Source: Acidobacteriota bacterium
GTDB taxonomy: Bacteria > Acidobacteriota > Blastocatellia > RBC074
Assembly: GCA_018269055.1 (NCBI GenBank)
Contig: JAFDVI010000039.1
Coordinates: 131,227-195,226, forward strand
Direction: 5' to 3'
Length of the DNA stretch: 64,000 nucleotides
Part shown: in pieces, positions 54,263 to 63,952 of the stretch
How the letters are laid out: each line of letters begins with the position of its first letter
How positions within the stretch are numbered: position 1 is the stretch's first letter
Notes under the pieces: generated by a model
Database searches by the model: none
What the model was told of the DNA's origin: nothing
Seen by the model: the letters and a program-made list of their open reading frames with translations, nothing else
Program-made: the position numbers and the translations under genes

Positions 54263-55105
54263 TTGTCATCGTTCGGAAAAATCATTGATGCGGTTGTTAA
54301 AGTGGAGCGGAATGAAATCGTTCGTTCCAGTTCGGCGCGCAGCTACGGGTATTTGCGGCTGCGTTTGGACACGCCGATTCCGGTGTTGCCGGGGCAGTTT
54401 GCGATGCTCAAAGCGCATGACATTTACGAACCTTTGTTGCGGCGGGCAATGGCGTTTTATCGCTGCGAAGCGGTTGGCGAAAAACTCGATGTGGAGTTCA
54501 TCTACCAGATTTTGGGGCGAGGGACGCAATCATTGGCCGGATTGGAGCCGGGCGATAAAGTGGATTTTCTGGGTTCGCTCGGCAATACCTATGATGTTGA
54601 TTTTGCCGAAGGGCGCGAAGCATTGCTGGTTGCTGGTGGGGTTGGTTCGCCCGCGCTGTTTATGCTGGCCGAAGAATTATTGAAGCACAAGCTTCCCACA
54701 CGGCTTTTCATTGGCGGCGCCAGTCGCGGCGACCTGTGCGGGCTGGAAGATTTCACGGCCTTGCTGTCGAAAGAAAAGATCATTTGCGCGACGATGGATG
54801 GCAGTTATGGGGAACAGGGATGGGTCACGGCTCCGCTGGAACGACATTTGAAATCTCAAGCGGGCAAACAGGTGGTGATTTATTCCTGTGGTCCTGACCC
54901 AATGTTGCACGCGGTCAGCAAACTTGCGGATCAATATGAAATGCCTGCGCAATTATCGCTGGAAGCTCCGATGGGCTGTGGTTTTGGCGTTTGCGTCGGC
55001 TGTGCTGTCGCCGTGAAACACGATTGTCCCGAAGGCTTCGTGTACAAAAAAGTTTGCACCGACGGGCCGGTGTTTTGGAGCAAGGAGTTACATTGGCAAG
55101 CCTGA
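54263..55105 (+). CDS. pyrK: Dihydroorotate dehydrogenase electron-transfer subunit
   Basis: A 280-residue FAD and [2Fe-2S] protein that carries electrons from the FMN subunit PyrD(B) to NAD+. It has an N-terminal flavin-binding barrel (RRAMAFYR), an NAD-binding Rossmann half (LLVAGGVGSPALFMLAEEL), and the iron-sulphur motif GCGFGVCVGCAV followed by a fourth Cys. The start is TTG at 54263, supported by GGAG eight bases upstream. It overlaps the next gene by 13 bp. Together with pyrD it indicates the NAD-linked class 1B enzyme. Confidence 0.94.
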   Translation: MSSFGKIIDAVVKVERNEIVRSSSARSYGYLRLRLDTPIPVLPGQFAMLKAHDIYEPLLRRAMAFYRCEAVGEKLDVEFIYQILGRGTQSLAGLEPGDKVDFLGSLGNTYDVDFAEGREALLVAGGVGSPALFMLAEELLKHKLPTRLFIGGASRGDLCGLEDFTALLSKEKIICATMDGSYGEQGWVTAPLERHLKSQAGKQVVIYSCGPDPMLHAVSKLADQYEMPAQLSLEAPMGCGFGVCVGCAVAVKHDCPEGFVYKKVCTDGPVFWSKELHWQA

Positions 55106-55509
55106 AAAAAACAGATCTTGTGTATTGCGCGGGCGGCATTGTCTGGCGCAATGATAGGAGCGAAGTACTTTTGATCAAAAGCCGGGAGGATCAAGCCTGG
55201 AAACTTCCAAAAGGTCATATTGATGAAGGCGAAGATTGGGAAGCTGCCGCGCAGCGGGAAGTGAAAGAGGAAACCGGCTACGACACAGTCATTACAGACT
55301 TCGCCGGATTCAGAAAATATCCGGTCAAAAAACGGTTGAAAGTGGTGCTGTACTGGCACATGGAACCTGTTGGCGATCACAAGTTTGAACCGTCGGACGA
55401 AATCGAAGGGTTTGAATGGTTGCCATTGAGCGAAGCTGTTAATCGTTTGACCTTCCTGAACGACAAACAACTCCTTTTGAGCTTTATCAACGATGGCGAA
55501 CGCAACTAA
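55093..55509 (+). CDS. Nudix hydrolase embedded between pyrK and pyrD
   Basis: A 138-residue Nudix protein. The catalytic box G-x5-E-x7-R-E-x2-E-E-x-G is complete (GHIDEGEDWEAAAQREVKEE then TGY), so it should hydrolyse a nucleoside-diphosphate-linked substrate. The TTG start at 55093 is chosen because AAGGAG ends five bases upstream; it lies within the end of pyrK (13-bp overlap), and its 3' end overlaps pyrD by 17 bp. This tight packing implies translational coupling with dihydroorotate dehydrogenase. The substrate is unknown. Confidence 0.9.
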   Translation: MASLKKTDLVYCAGGIVWRNDRSEVLLIKSREDQAWKLPKGHIDEGEDWEAAAQREVKEETGYDTVITDFAGFRKYPVKKRLKVVLYWHMEPVGDHKFEPSDEIEGFEWLPLSEAVNRLTFLNDKQLLLSFINDGERN

Positions 55510-56428
55510 TCAACATCCGCAATTGGAAGTCGAAATCGCGGGGGTGCGATTTAACAATCCCGTTTGGACGGCCAGCGGCACGTGTGGTTACGGCCTGGAT
55601 ATGGCCGAACTGATTGATCTGAACCGGCTGGGCGGCATTTGCACCAAGGGATTGTCGGCAAAACCGATGCGCGGCAATGCTCCGTGGCGGATTGTCGAAA
55701 CGCACGGCGGAATGCTCAACGCCATTGGATTGCAGAACATCGGAGCGCGCGCTTTTATTAAAGACAAGCTGCCGAAGTTGCGAGCTTACAACACGCGGAT
55801 TGTGCCGAACGTGTTTGGCTACACGATTGACGAATACATTGAAGCAATCGAAATTCTGGAAGATGGCGAAGGCATCCACGCTTACGAATTGAACATTTCC
55901 TGTCCGAATGTCAAAGCCGGGGGCGAATCGTTTGCCAACGACGCCAGGCAAGCCGCCGCCGTCACCGAAGCGGTCAAAACGGCTGCGAGCCGTCCGGTGA
56001 TCGTCAAAATGTCGCCCAACGTGACGGATGTCGCCGCCGTGGCACGCGCGGTGGAATCCGCCGGGGCTGATGCCTTGTCACTAATCAACACGGCGGTCGG
56101 AATGGCGATTGACATTCACACGCGTCGGCCAAGATTGGCAAATAAAACCGGCGGGTTGTCAGGCCCGGCGATCAAACCGATTGCCGTGCGCTGCGTCTTT
56201 CAAGCTTCGAGGGCTGTGAAAATTCCGCTGGTTGGGATTGGCGGAATCGCCACGACCGAAGACGCGCTGGAATTCATCATCGCCGGAGCTTCGGCAATTC
56301 AAGTCGGCACGGCGAATTTTTACGATCCATCGGCTTCGATGAAGATTGTGGATGGACTCGCAAATTATTGTCAGCAAAACGGTTTACGGAGCATCAACGA
56401 TCTGGTCGGATCGGTGGTAGTTGATTAA
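55493..56428 (+). CDS. pyrD: Dihydroorotate dehydrogenase, catalytic FMN subunit (class 1B)
   Basis: A 311-residue TIM-barrel flavoenzyme that oxidises dihydroorotate to orotate. It has the class 1B opening FNNPVWTASGTCGYG, the NISCPNVKAGG active-site segment (with the catalytic Cys of class 1 near it), and the phosphate-binding GIGGIATTEDALEFIIAGA. It overlaps the Nudix gene by 17 bp; PyrK upstream is its electron-transfer partner. Confidence 0.95.
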   Translation: MANATNQHPQLEVEIAGVRFNNPVWTASGTCGYGLDMAELIDLNRLGGICTKGLSAKPMRGNAPWRIVETHGGMLNAIGLQNIGARAFIKDKLPKLRAYNTRIVPNVFGYTIDEYIEAIEILEDGEGIHAYELNISCPNVKAGGESFANDARQAAAVTEAVKTAASRPVIVKMSPNVTDVAAVARAVESAGADALSLINTAVGMAIDIHTRRPRLANKTGGLSGPAIKPIAVRCVFQASRAVKIPLVGIGGIATTEDALEFIIAGASAIQVGTANFYDPSASMKIVDGLANYCQQNGLRSINDLVGSVVVD

Positions 56429-56483
56429 GGCTGCGGACGCAGCTTTGCTGAAAAATGCTGGCTGAAAAACACTGGGATGAGCA

Positions 56484-57383
56484 ATGAAGTACCTGATTTT
56501 CCTTTTCGTGACCGGGTTTCTGCTTTGGCTGCCTTTGGGAAAGGCGGCAAACCCTGCCGCCTTGAAACCGCAACCGGTCAAACTTTCGCTGAGTTTGGAA
56601 CCGGCGCGTCCGGTGAACGGATCGCCTGTGTTGTTTCGCGTGAATGCCGACAAGCCGTTGAAGTTGCTGAACGGGAATTGGTTGGGGCATCGCGTGTATT
56701 TTGATTTCGACCAGGAAAGCGGAAACTGGTGCGGCTTGGCCGGTGTCGAATTGGGAACCGCCGCCGGAAAACACCAGCTCAAACTGGACTATGTTGCGGC
56801 GGGCGGAGCGCGCGCAACTTCCAATCAAACCGTCACCATTGGCCGTGGGGCATATCGCAGCAGCAGGCTCAGAGTCGCGCGGAAGTACGTAGAACCCGAC
56901 GCGGAAACTCTGGCGCGAATCAAACAGGAACAGGAAATCAAGCGCGAAGTTTTTCGCCAGTTGAGCGGCAATCGCCGATGGAAAGGCGGATTCCTGGCTC
57001 CGGTGGACAGCATCGTGACGGAACCGTTTGGCGTTCGTCGCGTGTTCAACGGCAAGCTGCAAAGCACGCATCAGGGCCTGGATTTTCGCGCCGCCGTCGG
57101 CACTCCGGTCAAAGCGATGAACGGCGGCGAAGTCATTCTGGCGCGCGATATGTTTTTTGAAGGCGGCCTGGTGGTGGTTGACCACGGGCACGGATTGATG
57201 ACGTTGTACATGCACTTGTCCCAACTCAAAGCCAAAGCAGGCGACCGCGTTGCCAAAGGACAAGTTATCGCGCTGAGCGGCGCGACAGGGCGCGTGACTT
57301 CAGAACATCTGCACGTCGCCGTTCGCTGGCAGGGAGCGTACCTGGATCCGGCGACGTTGCTGACAATGAATTTACCCGAGTAA
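56484..57383 (+). CDS. Exported M23 family peptidoglycan metallopeptidase
   Basis: A 299-residue LytM-type endopeptidase with a signal peptide (about 1-21), an Ig-like N-terminal domain (about 30-120) and the M23 domain (about 165-290). The zinc ligands His196 and Asp200 (HQGLD) and His277 (HLHVAV), plus catalytic His244 (YMHLSQL), are all present, so it should be active rather than a degenerate regulator. Its place between pyrD and pyrF is odd and may reflect a shared promoter rather than a shared pathway. Confidence 0.92.
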   Translation: MKYLIFLFVTGFLLWLPLGKAANPAALKPQPVKLSLSLEPARPVNGSPVLFRVNADKPLKLLNGNWLGHRVYFDFDQESGNWCGLAGVELGTAAGKHQLKLDYVAAGGARATSNQTVTIGRGAYRSSRLRVARKYVEPDAETLARIKQEQEIKREVFRQLSGNRRWKGGFLAPVDSIVTEPFGVRRVFNGKLQSTHQGLDFRAAVGTPVKAMNGGEVILARDMFFEGGLVVVDHGHGLMTLYMHLSQLKAKAGDRVAKGQVIALSGATGRVTSEHLHVAVRWQGAYLDPATLLTMNLPE

Positions 57384-57400
57384 ATAGGAGAGTTATTAAC

Positions 57401-58126
57401 TTGCAAATCCGCAATCCGATTGTTGTCGCTTTGGATGTTGAAACTGCTGAACAGGCGCTCACGCTGGTCGAACGGTTGCGCGGCACGGTGGGAATGTTCA
57501 AAGTCGGCAAACAGCTATTCACCGCCGCCGGGCCGGACATTGTCCGGCGAATCATGGGAATGGGCGAGCAGGTGTTTCTTGACCTGAAATTTCACGACAT
57601 CCCAAACACCGTCGCCAAAGCCGGGATCGAAGCGGCCCGGTTAGGCGTCAGCATTTTCAACGTTCATGCGATGGGCGGATCGAAAATGATGCGCGCCGTG
57701 GCCGATGCCGTCAGCGAAACCGCCAAACGTGAAGGAATTGCGCGGCCTTTGATTTTGGGCGTGACGGTGTTGACCAGCCAGACACAAGAATCATTGAGTG
57801 AGGTCGGAATTGAGCGGCGGCTGGAAGATGAGGTGGTTGCGTTGGCGCAACTCTGTGAAAAGTCTGGCATTAATGGGGTGGTCGCTTCGCCGCAAGAGAT
57901 TGTGCCAATCCGAAAAGCAGTGGATAATCCCGGCTTCGTGATTCTGACGCCGGGCGTTCGACCCGCAGGCGCGGCGCTCAATGATCAAAGCCGCGTCATG
58001 ACTCCGGGCGAAGCGATCAAAGCCGGAGCTACTTTTTTAGTCGTGGGACGCCCCATCACCGCAGCGGATGATCCGGTGATGGCGGCACAAAAGATTTTGG
58101 AAGAAATCAAACCAGCATCCGCGTAA
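57401..58126 (+). CDS. pyrF: Orotidine 5'-phosphate decarboxylase
   Basis: A 241-residue TIM-barrel enzyme that decarboxylates OMP to UMP, the last step of the pathway. The catalytic Lys/Asp motif is DLKFHDIPNTV (about 62-72), and the phosphate-binding VVGRPITAADDP is near the C-terminus. The start is TTG at 57401; AGGAG lies ten bases upstream. It is 17 bp after the M23 gene, so the two are likely co-transcribed. pyrE is not in the window. Confidence 0.95.
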   Translation: MQIRNPIVVALDVETAEQALTLVERLRGTVGMFKVGKQLFTAAGPDIVRRIMGMGEQVFLDLKFHDIPNTVAKAGIEAARLGVSIFNVHAMGGSKMMRAVADAVSETAKREGIARPLILGVTVLTSQTQESLSEVGIERRLEDEVVALAQLCEKSGINGVVASPQEIVPIRKAVDNPGFVILTPGVRPAGAALNDQSRVMTPGEAIKAGATFLVVGRPITAADDPVMAAQKILEEIKPASA

Positions 58127-58279
58127 ATATCCAAGTGGAAGTGGGGTTGCAAAGTCGTTACACATCTGTCGCCTCAAATGCGTGCCTGCTCAACCAAATC
58201 CACACGATGACTCGATGGCGGTGAGTCTGCCCTCCCGAAATCGCCGTAAGATTTTCAGTTGTAAGGCGGAATAATTTAG

Positions 58280-60019
58280 ATGTCGTTTTATAAAGTCGCT
58301 CGCAAAATTGTCGTTGGTTTGTTCACCATCGCCGCACTCGGTTACGGCTGGACGCTGTATGCTTACCAGCAACAGGGAAAACTGACGCCTCCTCCCAAAC
58401 CTGCGGATTCCAAACCTTTTTCCGGGCCAAATAATCCTTCCTCTTTGCCCGGCGTAGTAACGCCGACAAATGCGACGCCCAATGCTGCCGCTTCAAATTA
58501 CGATGGCTCGACGCTCAGAATCGGAGAGCGATTGGCCTACAACGTGACCTTCGCCGGATTTGCCGTTGCGGCCCGGCTGGAAATGGAAGTCGTCGAACAA
58601 GGCATTTTTTACGGACAGGACAGTTACCAGATCAGAACGAAAGCCGAATCCCTGGGGCAGGTTCGCTCGCTGTTTGGCGACATTGATCATCAATACACGG
58701 CTTATGTGAATCCCAGAACTGCTTTGCCATATCGGTTGGTGCGGTCCGTTCGCCAGGGAAAAACGCAAACCGATGACACGGTCATCTTCGATCAAGGGAA
58801 AAAACAAGCGACGTTTTCCGACGACACTTCGGTCAATATTTCGTCAGGGACATTTGATCTGACTTCACTGCTGTACGCGATGCGGTTGCAGGGCGTGCCG
58901 GAATCCGGCAAGCAAAAATTTTCCGCGCTGTTTGGTAAGGAAATCGTCGAATTTGAGGCCATTTTCAAGGGCCGCGAACAATTGGTCGCGCAAACCGGAA
59001 CGTACAACGCCATCCAGGTCAAACTGTATCCGCAAAATAAAAAGTACAAAAAGTATCGAGGCTATGTCTGGTTTTCCGATGACGCGCAACATTTGCCCGT
59101 GGCCATCAAAGCGACTTTGCCGTTTGGCGAGCTTCGCGCCGATCTGACCAGCGCAACGATTTCCGTGCCGAGCGCGACTCCGCTGGCGAAGGTCAAAGAA
59201 TGGATTGATGAATCCGGCACGAACAGGTCGCCCAATGGCGGCGGCGTATCTTCAGTCGGCGTACCTTCGAATAGCGGCAAAACTTCGCCGGGAAGCGGCG
59301 ACCCAAGAGGATCGAAATTGCCCGGAGCAGAGAGCGGCAACACTGATCCTGCGCCAAATCTGCCGTTTGGAGTCGGCGAACGACTCAATTACGAAGTTGC
59401 CTGGGGACAGTTTTCTTCGGTCGGCAAAGTCAGTTTTGAAGTTCGCCAGCAGGGAATGCTCGGCGCAAATCGCGTCTTTGAATTTTATGGCGAAGCTTCC
59501 ACCGTCGGAGCGGCGCGTTCGTTGATCAGCCTCAATGACCAGGCCAACAGTTTTGTGCTGGTGAATTCACTGCTGCCTGTGAAAACGGATTTGCGATTGC
59601 GCGAAGGCCGTCGCACGAAATTGATGACGGCGACGTATGACTGGTCGGATAAAACCGTTGCCTTGTCCAGCGGAACCAGCGTGAAGATTCAACCCGGCAC
59701 GCTCGACCTGCTTTCGCTGTTTTACGCCATTCGCGCGGCGGATTTGAAACCGGGCAAAAGTTTTCCTTTTTCCTTTCTGGATGCCAATCACCGCATGCAA
59801 TATGTCGTCGCGAACGTCGTCAAACAGGAAACCATTGGTGGGCCGATGGGAACACAGGACACCCTGCAGATTGATCTGGTGACGCCGGAGCCGACGCAAA
59901 TTCTGCTGGCCCAAGTTTGGATTTCCAATGATTCCAAAAAGCTGCCGATCTATTTCGCCACGCGGACGCGGTTTGGCGAACTGCGCTTCCAGATGACCAA
60001 CGCGACCAACACGAAATAA
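58280..60019 (+). CDS. Exported protein with two DUF3108 domains
   Basis: A 579-residue protein with one N-terminal hydrophobic helix (about 8-28), a Pro/Asn-rich linker, and two copies of a DUF3108 beta-barrel-like domain, one from about 74 to 295 (GERLAYNVTFAGFAVAARLE) and one from about 365 to 579 (GERLNYEVAWGQFSSVGKVS), separated by a Gly/Ser/Pro linker. Single-domain DUF3108 proteins are widespread exported proteins of unknown function; an internal duplication is less usual. The gene directly precedes the truncated RHS gene. Confidence 0.85.
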   Translation: MSFYKVARKIVVGLFTIAALGYGWTLYAYQQQGKLTPPPKPADSKPFSGPNNPSSLPGVVTPTNATPNAAASNYDGSTLRIGERLAYNVTFAGFAVAARLEMEVVEQGIFYGQDSYQIRTKAESLGQVRSLFGDIDHQYTAYVNPRTALPYRLVRSVRQGKTQTDDTVIFDQGKKQATFSDDTSVNISSGTFDLTSLLYAMRLQGVPESGKQKFSALFGKEIVEFEAIFKGREQLVAQTGTYNAIQVKLYPQNKKYKKYRGYVWFSDDAQHLPVAIKATLPFGELRADLTSATISVPSATPLAKVKEWIDESGTNRSPNGGGVSSVGVPSNSGKTSPGSGDPRGSKLPGAESGNTDPAPNLPFGVGERLNYEVAWGQFSSVGKVSFEVRQQGMLGANRVFEFYGEASTVGAARSLISLNDQANSFVLVNSLLPVKTDLRLREGRRTKLMTATYDWSDKTVALSSGTSVKIQPGTLDLLSLFYAIRAADLKPGKSFPFSFLDANHRMQYVVANVVKQETIGGPMGTQDTLQIDLVTPEPTQILLAQVWISNDSKKLPIYFATRTRFGELRFQMTNATNTK

Positions 60020-60058
60020 CAATGCTAATTTCCGCCGATTGAAGCTGCTAACCTGCTC

Positions 60059-63000
60059 TTGTTTCACCACAGCGGCACCATTACGCAGCCGTTACCATCG
60101 CGCGTAACCTATCCGACGGGCATCAATTTCCGTTTCACGTACACGAACTATGCCCAGATCAAGCTGATTGAGAAAGCCGTGCCGACTTTGACCGGGCAAG
60201 CTGCGGAGCGTGTCATCGCCAAAACCGGTTTCAACGTCGCTGAATGCGTTGATTTGAACGCGCCGCCCAACAGTCCAGATTACTGCATTCCCCAAGCCGA
60301 CACGCCGTATTTCACCAGCCGCAGCGAATGGGCGGAAAACTGGCAAGGCGGAAACACGCAAACCTATTTGTACTATTTCAACAGCGGATCGCCGCACGTG
60401 ATCCTCGATCCGACCGGTCGCCAGTTCAAATTGCAAACCTCAAGTCAGACAATCTCAACGGAGATTTGGGCGCCGAGCGCAGGCAATTATACGAAGAGGG
60501 ACGAGGTGACCTTCACAGATGACGGCCTGAGCTATTATTCCAACCTGCGCCCGCAAGAATCCAAGAAGACGGCATTGACTGGGTCAAGTTACGTGGAAAA
60601 GAAAACCCAGATTACGTACACACAGTCGAACGGGATGTGGGTTCCACAGTATCAGGACGAATATGCGGCAGGTTCACTTTATCGCCGAACAACAACCACG
60701 TATACCGGTTATTCGTCGCAGAACATTTTGGCCTTGCCGTTGGAGGTGTCGGTTTACAGCGGAGCAGGAACCACGCTGCTGTCTCGCGTAACGAATGCTT
60801 ATGATCAGACAAGCTCTTTCACGGACAGCAACAGCCAATTCGCCAGCTACTTCATTGATGCCAGCGGAGACGGCGCGATTCAACACGACGACACCAATTA
60901 CGGCAGCAGCTTCACCGCACGAGGAAATCTGACCAGCGTTACGCAAAGCTCCGTGGTAAGCGGGTCGGTGACCGATTCGCGCATCTTAAAACGAGTGAGC
61001 TTTGATACGAACGGCAATGTTCGCGCGGAAACCGACGCGGCAGGCAATCGCAAACAAATCGAGTACACGGACAATTACGCCGACAAACCGAGCGGCATCG
61101 GGGCAACCTGTGTTTACCCCTACACCACTGCCGACCCGACAGGATTCCGTTCCGGCGCGCAATGGCTGTATTACACGGGGCAGACGAAAAAGACTTTCAA
61201 TCTGCAATCAGGCAGCAGCACGGAAGAACAGGCAGTCGAGACAACCTACGATTTTGCCGACCGTCCATCGGTAACGACGCGACCGGACGGAGGTTGGGTG
61301 AAAACCGAATTTTGGGATAACTGGCTGGCGACAGCGACTTCGCAACAAGTGGATTCGGGCAAAGTGCGCTACAAATTCGAGATCATGGACGGCGCAGGCC
61401 GCGCCTACAAAAAAGCCAGCGACCATCCTGACGGAGCATCCGGCAAATTCGCCGGACAGATCACGGTCTTTGATAAAGTCGGTCAGGTGGAAGACAGTTC
61501 CAACGTGTTGGCGATTGATGGCTATTGGAATCCTTCGGGTGAGGATGCGAGCAAGGAATTTCTGTGGACGTCTCTAACGCGCGATGAACTGGCGCGATTG
61601 AAACTGGTGACGTTGCCTGATGGCAACACGCGACAGATGGATTACACCGGCTGCGGCTGCGCAGGAAATAATGAAACCCGCGTGACGGATGAACTTGGCC
61701 ATTACACCGAAACCAAAAACGACGCGCGGGGCCGTCTGATCGAAGCGACCGAGCCCAACCCATCGAGCGCGCAAAACATCTACAGCCGGGCGACGTACAT
61801 TTACGACGACCTGGATCGCCTTGTTGAAATCCAGCACACGGCGCATCCGAATTCGCCGACGCCGACGCAGAACCGGTATTTCAGTTATGACGGCTACGGG
61901 CGAATGGTCAGCGAAACCACGCCCGAAGGCGGCACAGTCAATTACACTTACACGGCCAACGATCAGGTCTGGCAGGTTTCTAATCAGCGCAGCATCACCG
62001 TTGCCAACACCTACAACACGCGCGGATTGTTGACGAACATCAGCTACTCCGACTCCACGCCCGCAGTCACGTACAGCTATGATGCCTATGGCGCGCGAAG
62101 TGCGATGACGGATGGGCAAGGTTCGACCAGTTACAGCTACAATTCCTACCGCCAGTTGCAGAGCGAGACACGGGCATTCACCGGCCTGAACAGCAAGACG
62201 TACACGCTGAATTACACCTACAACCAGGGCGATCAGGTGACGCGGGTGAACTATTACGGCGAGAGTGTGGAAAAGGACGAAAACGAAGAGCCGCAAACGA
62301 CGGTGCTGGTCAACAAGAACATCAACTATGCGTACAACGCGGTTGGGGCGCTGGGCGGCATCGGGACGAACCTGATCGGGACGGACGCCAACGCCACGAC
62401 GAACGTGCTGAACACCGTCACCTTCCGCGCAAGCGGTGCGCTAAAGCAATTGAATTACGGCAACGGACGGCGATTGACGATGGGCTACGACGACAATCGC
62501 AACCAGCCGACCAGCATGGTCGTTGACAGAACGAACAACGCATCCGACAAAGTCGTGGATTATGCGTATCAGTATTACGACGCCAACGGGAAGAATAACA
62601 ACCGCATCCGCAAGATTACGGACAATGTGGACACGGCGTACACGACCAGTTACCTCTACGACGATTACAACCGGCTGACGAACGCGACAGCGTCAGCCTT
62701 TAGCCGCAGCTACGGCTACGATCCGTTTGGCAACATCACGAACTTCAACGGGGTGACGCTGAACTACGCGACGAATTCCAGTGGCGCGCCGAGCACCAAT
62801 CGCCTCAGCACCGACAGCCAGAGCAACAGCTACACCTACGACGCGGCGGGGAACATGACCGCCGGCGCGGGCCAGAGCTACACCTACGACGGAGCGAATC
62901 GGCTGAAGGAAGTCGGCTCCGGCGGCACGAATGTCTACGGCTATGACGGCGACGGCAAGAGGGTGAAGAAAACCGAAAGCGGCGCGACGACTTATTACGT

Positions 63001-63952
63001 CTACTCCTCGAAGCTCGGCCAGTCGGTTATGGAAGTCACGGCCAGCAGTGTCCAGCGAGCCTACGTCTATTTGGGCAACAAGCTGGTGGCGATGCAGGCG
63101 ACAGATGGCCAGTTTTACTGGCTGCACATGAACCACTTGGGCAACTCCCGCGCGATGACCGATGCCAGCGGCAATCTGACGTACAAAGGGCAATTTGACC
63201 CCTACGGAGCTGCGCTGACCGAATGGTCGTCTTCTGGCAACACGAACCTGAACACCAAGAAGTTCACCGGCTATGAACGCGACAACTCCGGGCTGGATTA
63301 CGCTCAGGCGCGGATGTATAACTCCGGGCGGGGAAGATTCTTAACACCTGACCCGATTGGCTTAAAGGCGGTAAAAACAAAGCAGCCGGAAACTCTAAAT
63401 CGCTACAACTATGCAGGAAATGACCCTGTTAATTTCGTTGACCCGACTGGTGAGGATTATATTTCTTGTTGGCAAAATGCACTCGCACAAAGCATCTGCC
63501 AGAGCAATGGAGGAACCTGGGTAATTTCGGGCTTTAACAGTGTTGGCCTTCCTCAATATACCTGCTCTGGAGCGACGGGAGGTGTTAATGTAGGAAGTTA
63601 TGATAGTAGTAATAATGGCCAACAGCTTGGCAATCGAGGAATAGTTCCCCTTGCAAATGCAAACTTGCAAGCAAGAGTTGATAATATGTTAAATAGGGGA
63701 GGGTGTGCCGCATTTACTGAAAAACTCCTTGATGCGGTTGCAACGCCGAATAATAATCGCCCATATTCCAATAACGTAAATGAATTATATTCTTTGATCA
63801 GTAGTTTTATCCAAGGGGCTCCAAACGTAGACTCAACAGTAAAAGGGTCTATAGCGTCTGGCACTGCTTCTGTTATCATTCAGGCTCAAATAAGAGATTT
63901 AAGCAACAGATATGTCTACATGACAAAAAATGAAGACAAAATATCTTTGTAA
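60059..63952 (+). CDS. RHS-repeat protein, N-terminally truncated, with C-terminal variable tip
   Basis: A 1297-residue RHS/YD-repeat protein. The repeats (Y-D-x-x-G-R-x-x, for example YSYDAYGARSAMTD) run to about residue 1080, followed by the RHS core ARMYNSGRGRFLTPDPIGL and NRYNYAGNDPVNFVDPTG. The last 166 residues (from about 63452) form a unique AT-rich tip of unknown activity, a probable polymorphic toxin. The frame opens with a TTG at 60059, three bases after no visible ribosome-binding site and an in-frame stop at 60026; no signal peptide or N-terminal domain is present. The front of the gene appears to be lost, so it may be a silent or recombinational copy. Confidence 0.8.
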   Translation: MFHHSGTITQPLPSRVTYPTGINFRFTYTNYAQIKLIEKAVPTLTGQAAERVIAKTGFNVAECVDLNAPPNSPDYCIPQADTPYFTSRSEWAENWQGGNTQTYLYYFNSGSPHVILDPTGRQFKLQTSSQTISTEIWAPSAGNYTKRDEVTFTDDGLSYYSNLRPQESKKTALTGSSYVEKKTQITYTQSNGMWVPQYQDEYAAGSLYRRTTTTYTGYSSQNILALPLEVSVYSGAGTTLLSRVTNAYDQTSSFTDSNSQFASYFIDASGDGAIQHDDTNYGSSFTARGNLTSVTQSSVVSGSVTDSRILKRVSFDTNGNVRAETDAAGNRKQIEYTDNYADKPSGIGATCVYPYTTADPTGFRSGAQWLYYTGQTKKTFNLQSGSSTEEQAVETTYDFADRPSVTTRPDGGWVKTEFWDNWLATATSQQVDSGKVRYKFEIMDGAGRAYKKASDHPDGASGKFAGQITVFDKVGQVEDSSNVLAIDGYWNPSGEDASKEFLWTSLTRDELARLKLVTLPDGNTRQMDYTGCGCAGNNETRVTDELGHYTETKNDARGRLIEATEPNPSSAQNIYSRATYIYDDLDRLVEIQHTAHPNSPTPTQNRYFSYDGYGRMVSETTPEGGTVNYTYTANDQVWQVSNQRSITVANTYNTRGLLTNISYSDSTPAVTYSYDAYGARSAMTDGQGSTSYSYNSYRQLQSETRAFTGLNSKTYTLNYTYNQGDQVTRVNYYGESVEKDENEEPQTTVLVNKNINYAYNAVGALGGIGTNLIGTDANATTNVLNTVTFRASGALKQLNYGNGRRLTMGYDDNRNQPTSMVVDRTNNASDKVVDYAYQYYDANGKNNNRIRKITDNVDTAYTTSYLYDDYNRLTNATASAFSRSYGYDPFGNITNFNGVTLNYATNSSGAPSTNRLSTDSQSNSYTYDAAGNMTAGAGQSYTYDGANRLKEVGSGGTNVYGYDGDGKRVKKTESGATTYYVYSSKLGQSVMEVTASSVQRAYVYLGNKLVAMQATDGQFYWLHMNHLGNSRAMTDASGNLTYKGQFDPYGAALTEWSSSGNTNLNTKKFTGYERDNSGLDYAQARMYNSGRGRFLTPDPIGLKAVKTKQPETLNRYNYAGNDPVNFVDPTGEDYISCWQNALAQSICQSNGGTWVISGFNSVGLPQYTCSGATGGVNVGSYDSSNNGQQLGNRGIVPLANANLQARVDNMLNRGGCAAFTEKLLDAVATPNNNRPYSNNVNELYSLISSFIQGAPNVDSTVKGSIASGTASVIIQAQIRDLSNRYVYMTKNEDKISL

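Noticed and set aside
61574..62296. Minus-strand frames within the RHS gene
   Set aside because: They mirror YD repeats in antisense and show no domain features.
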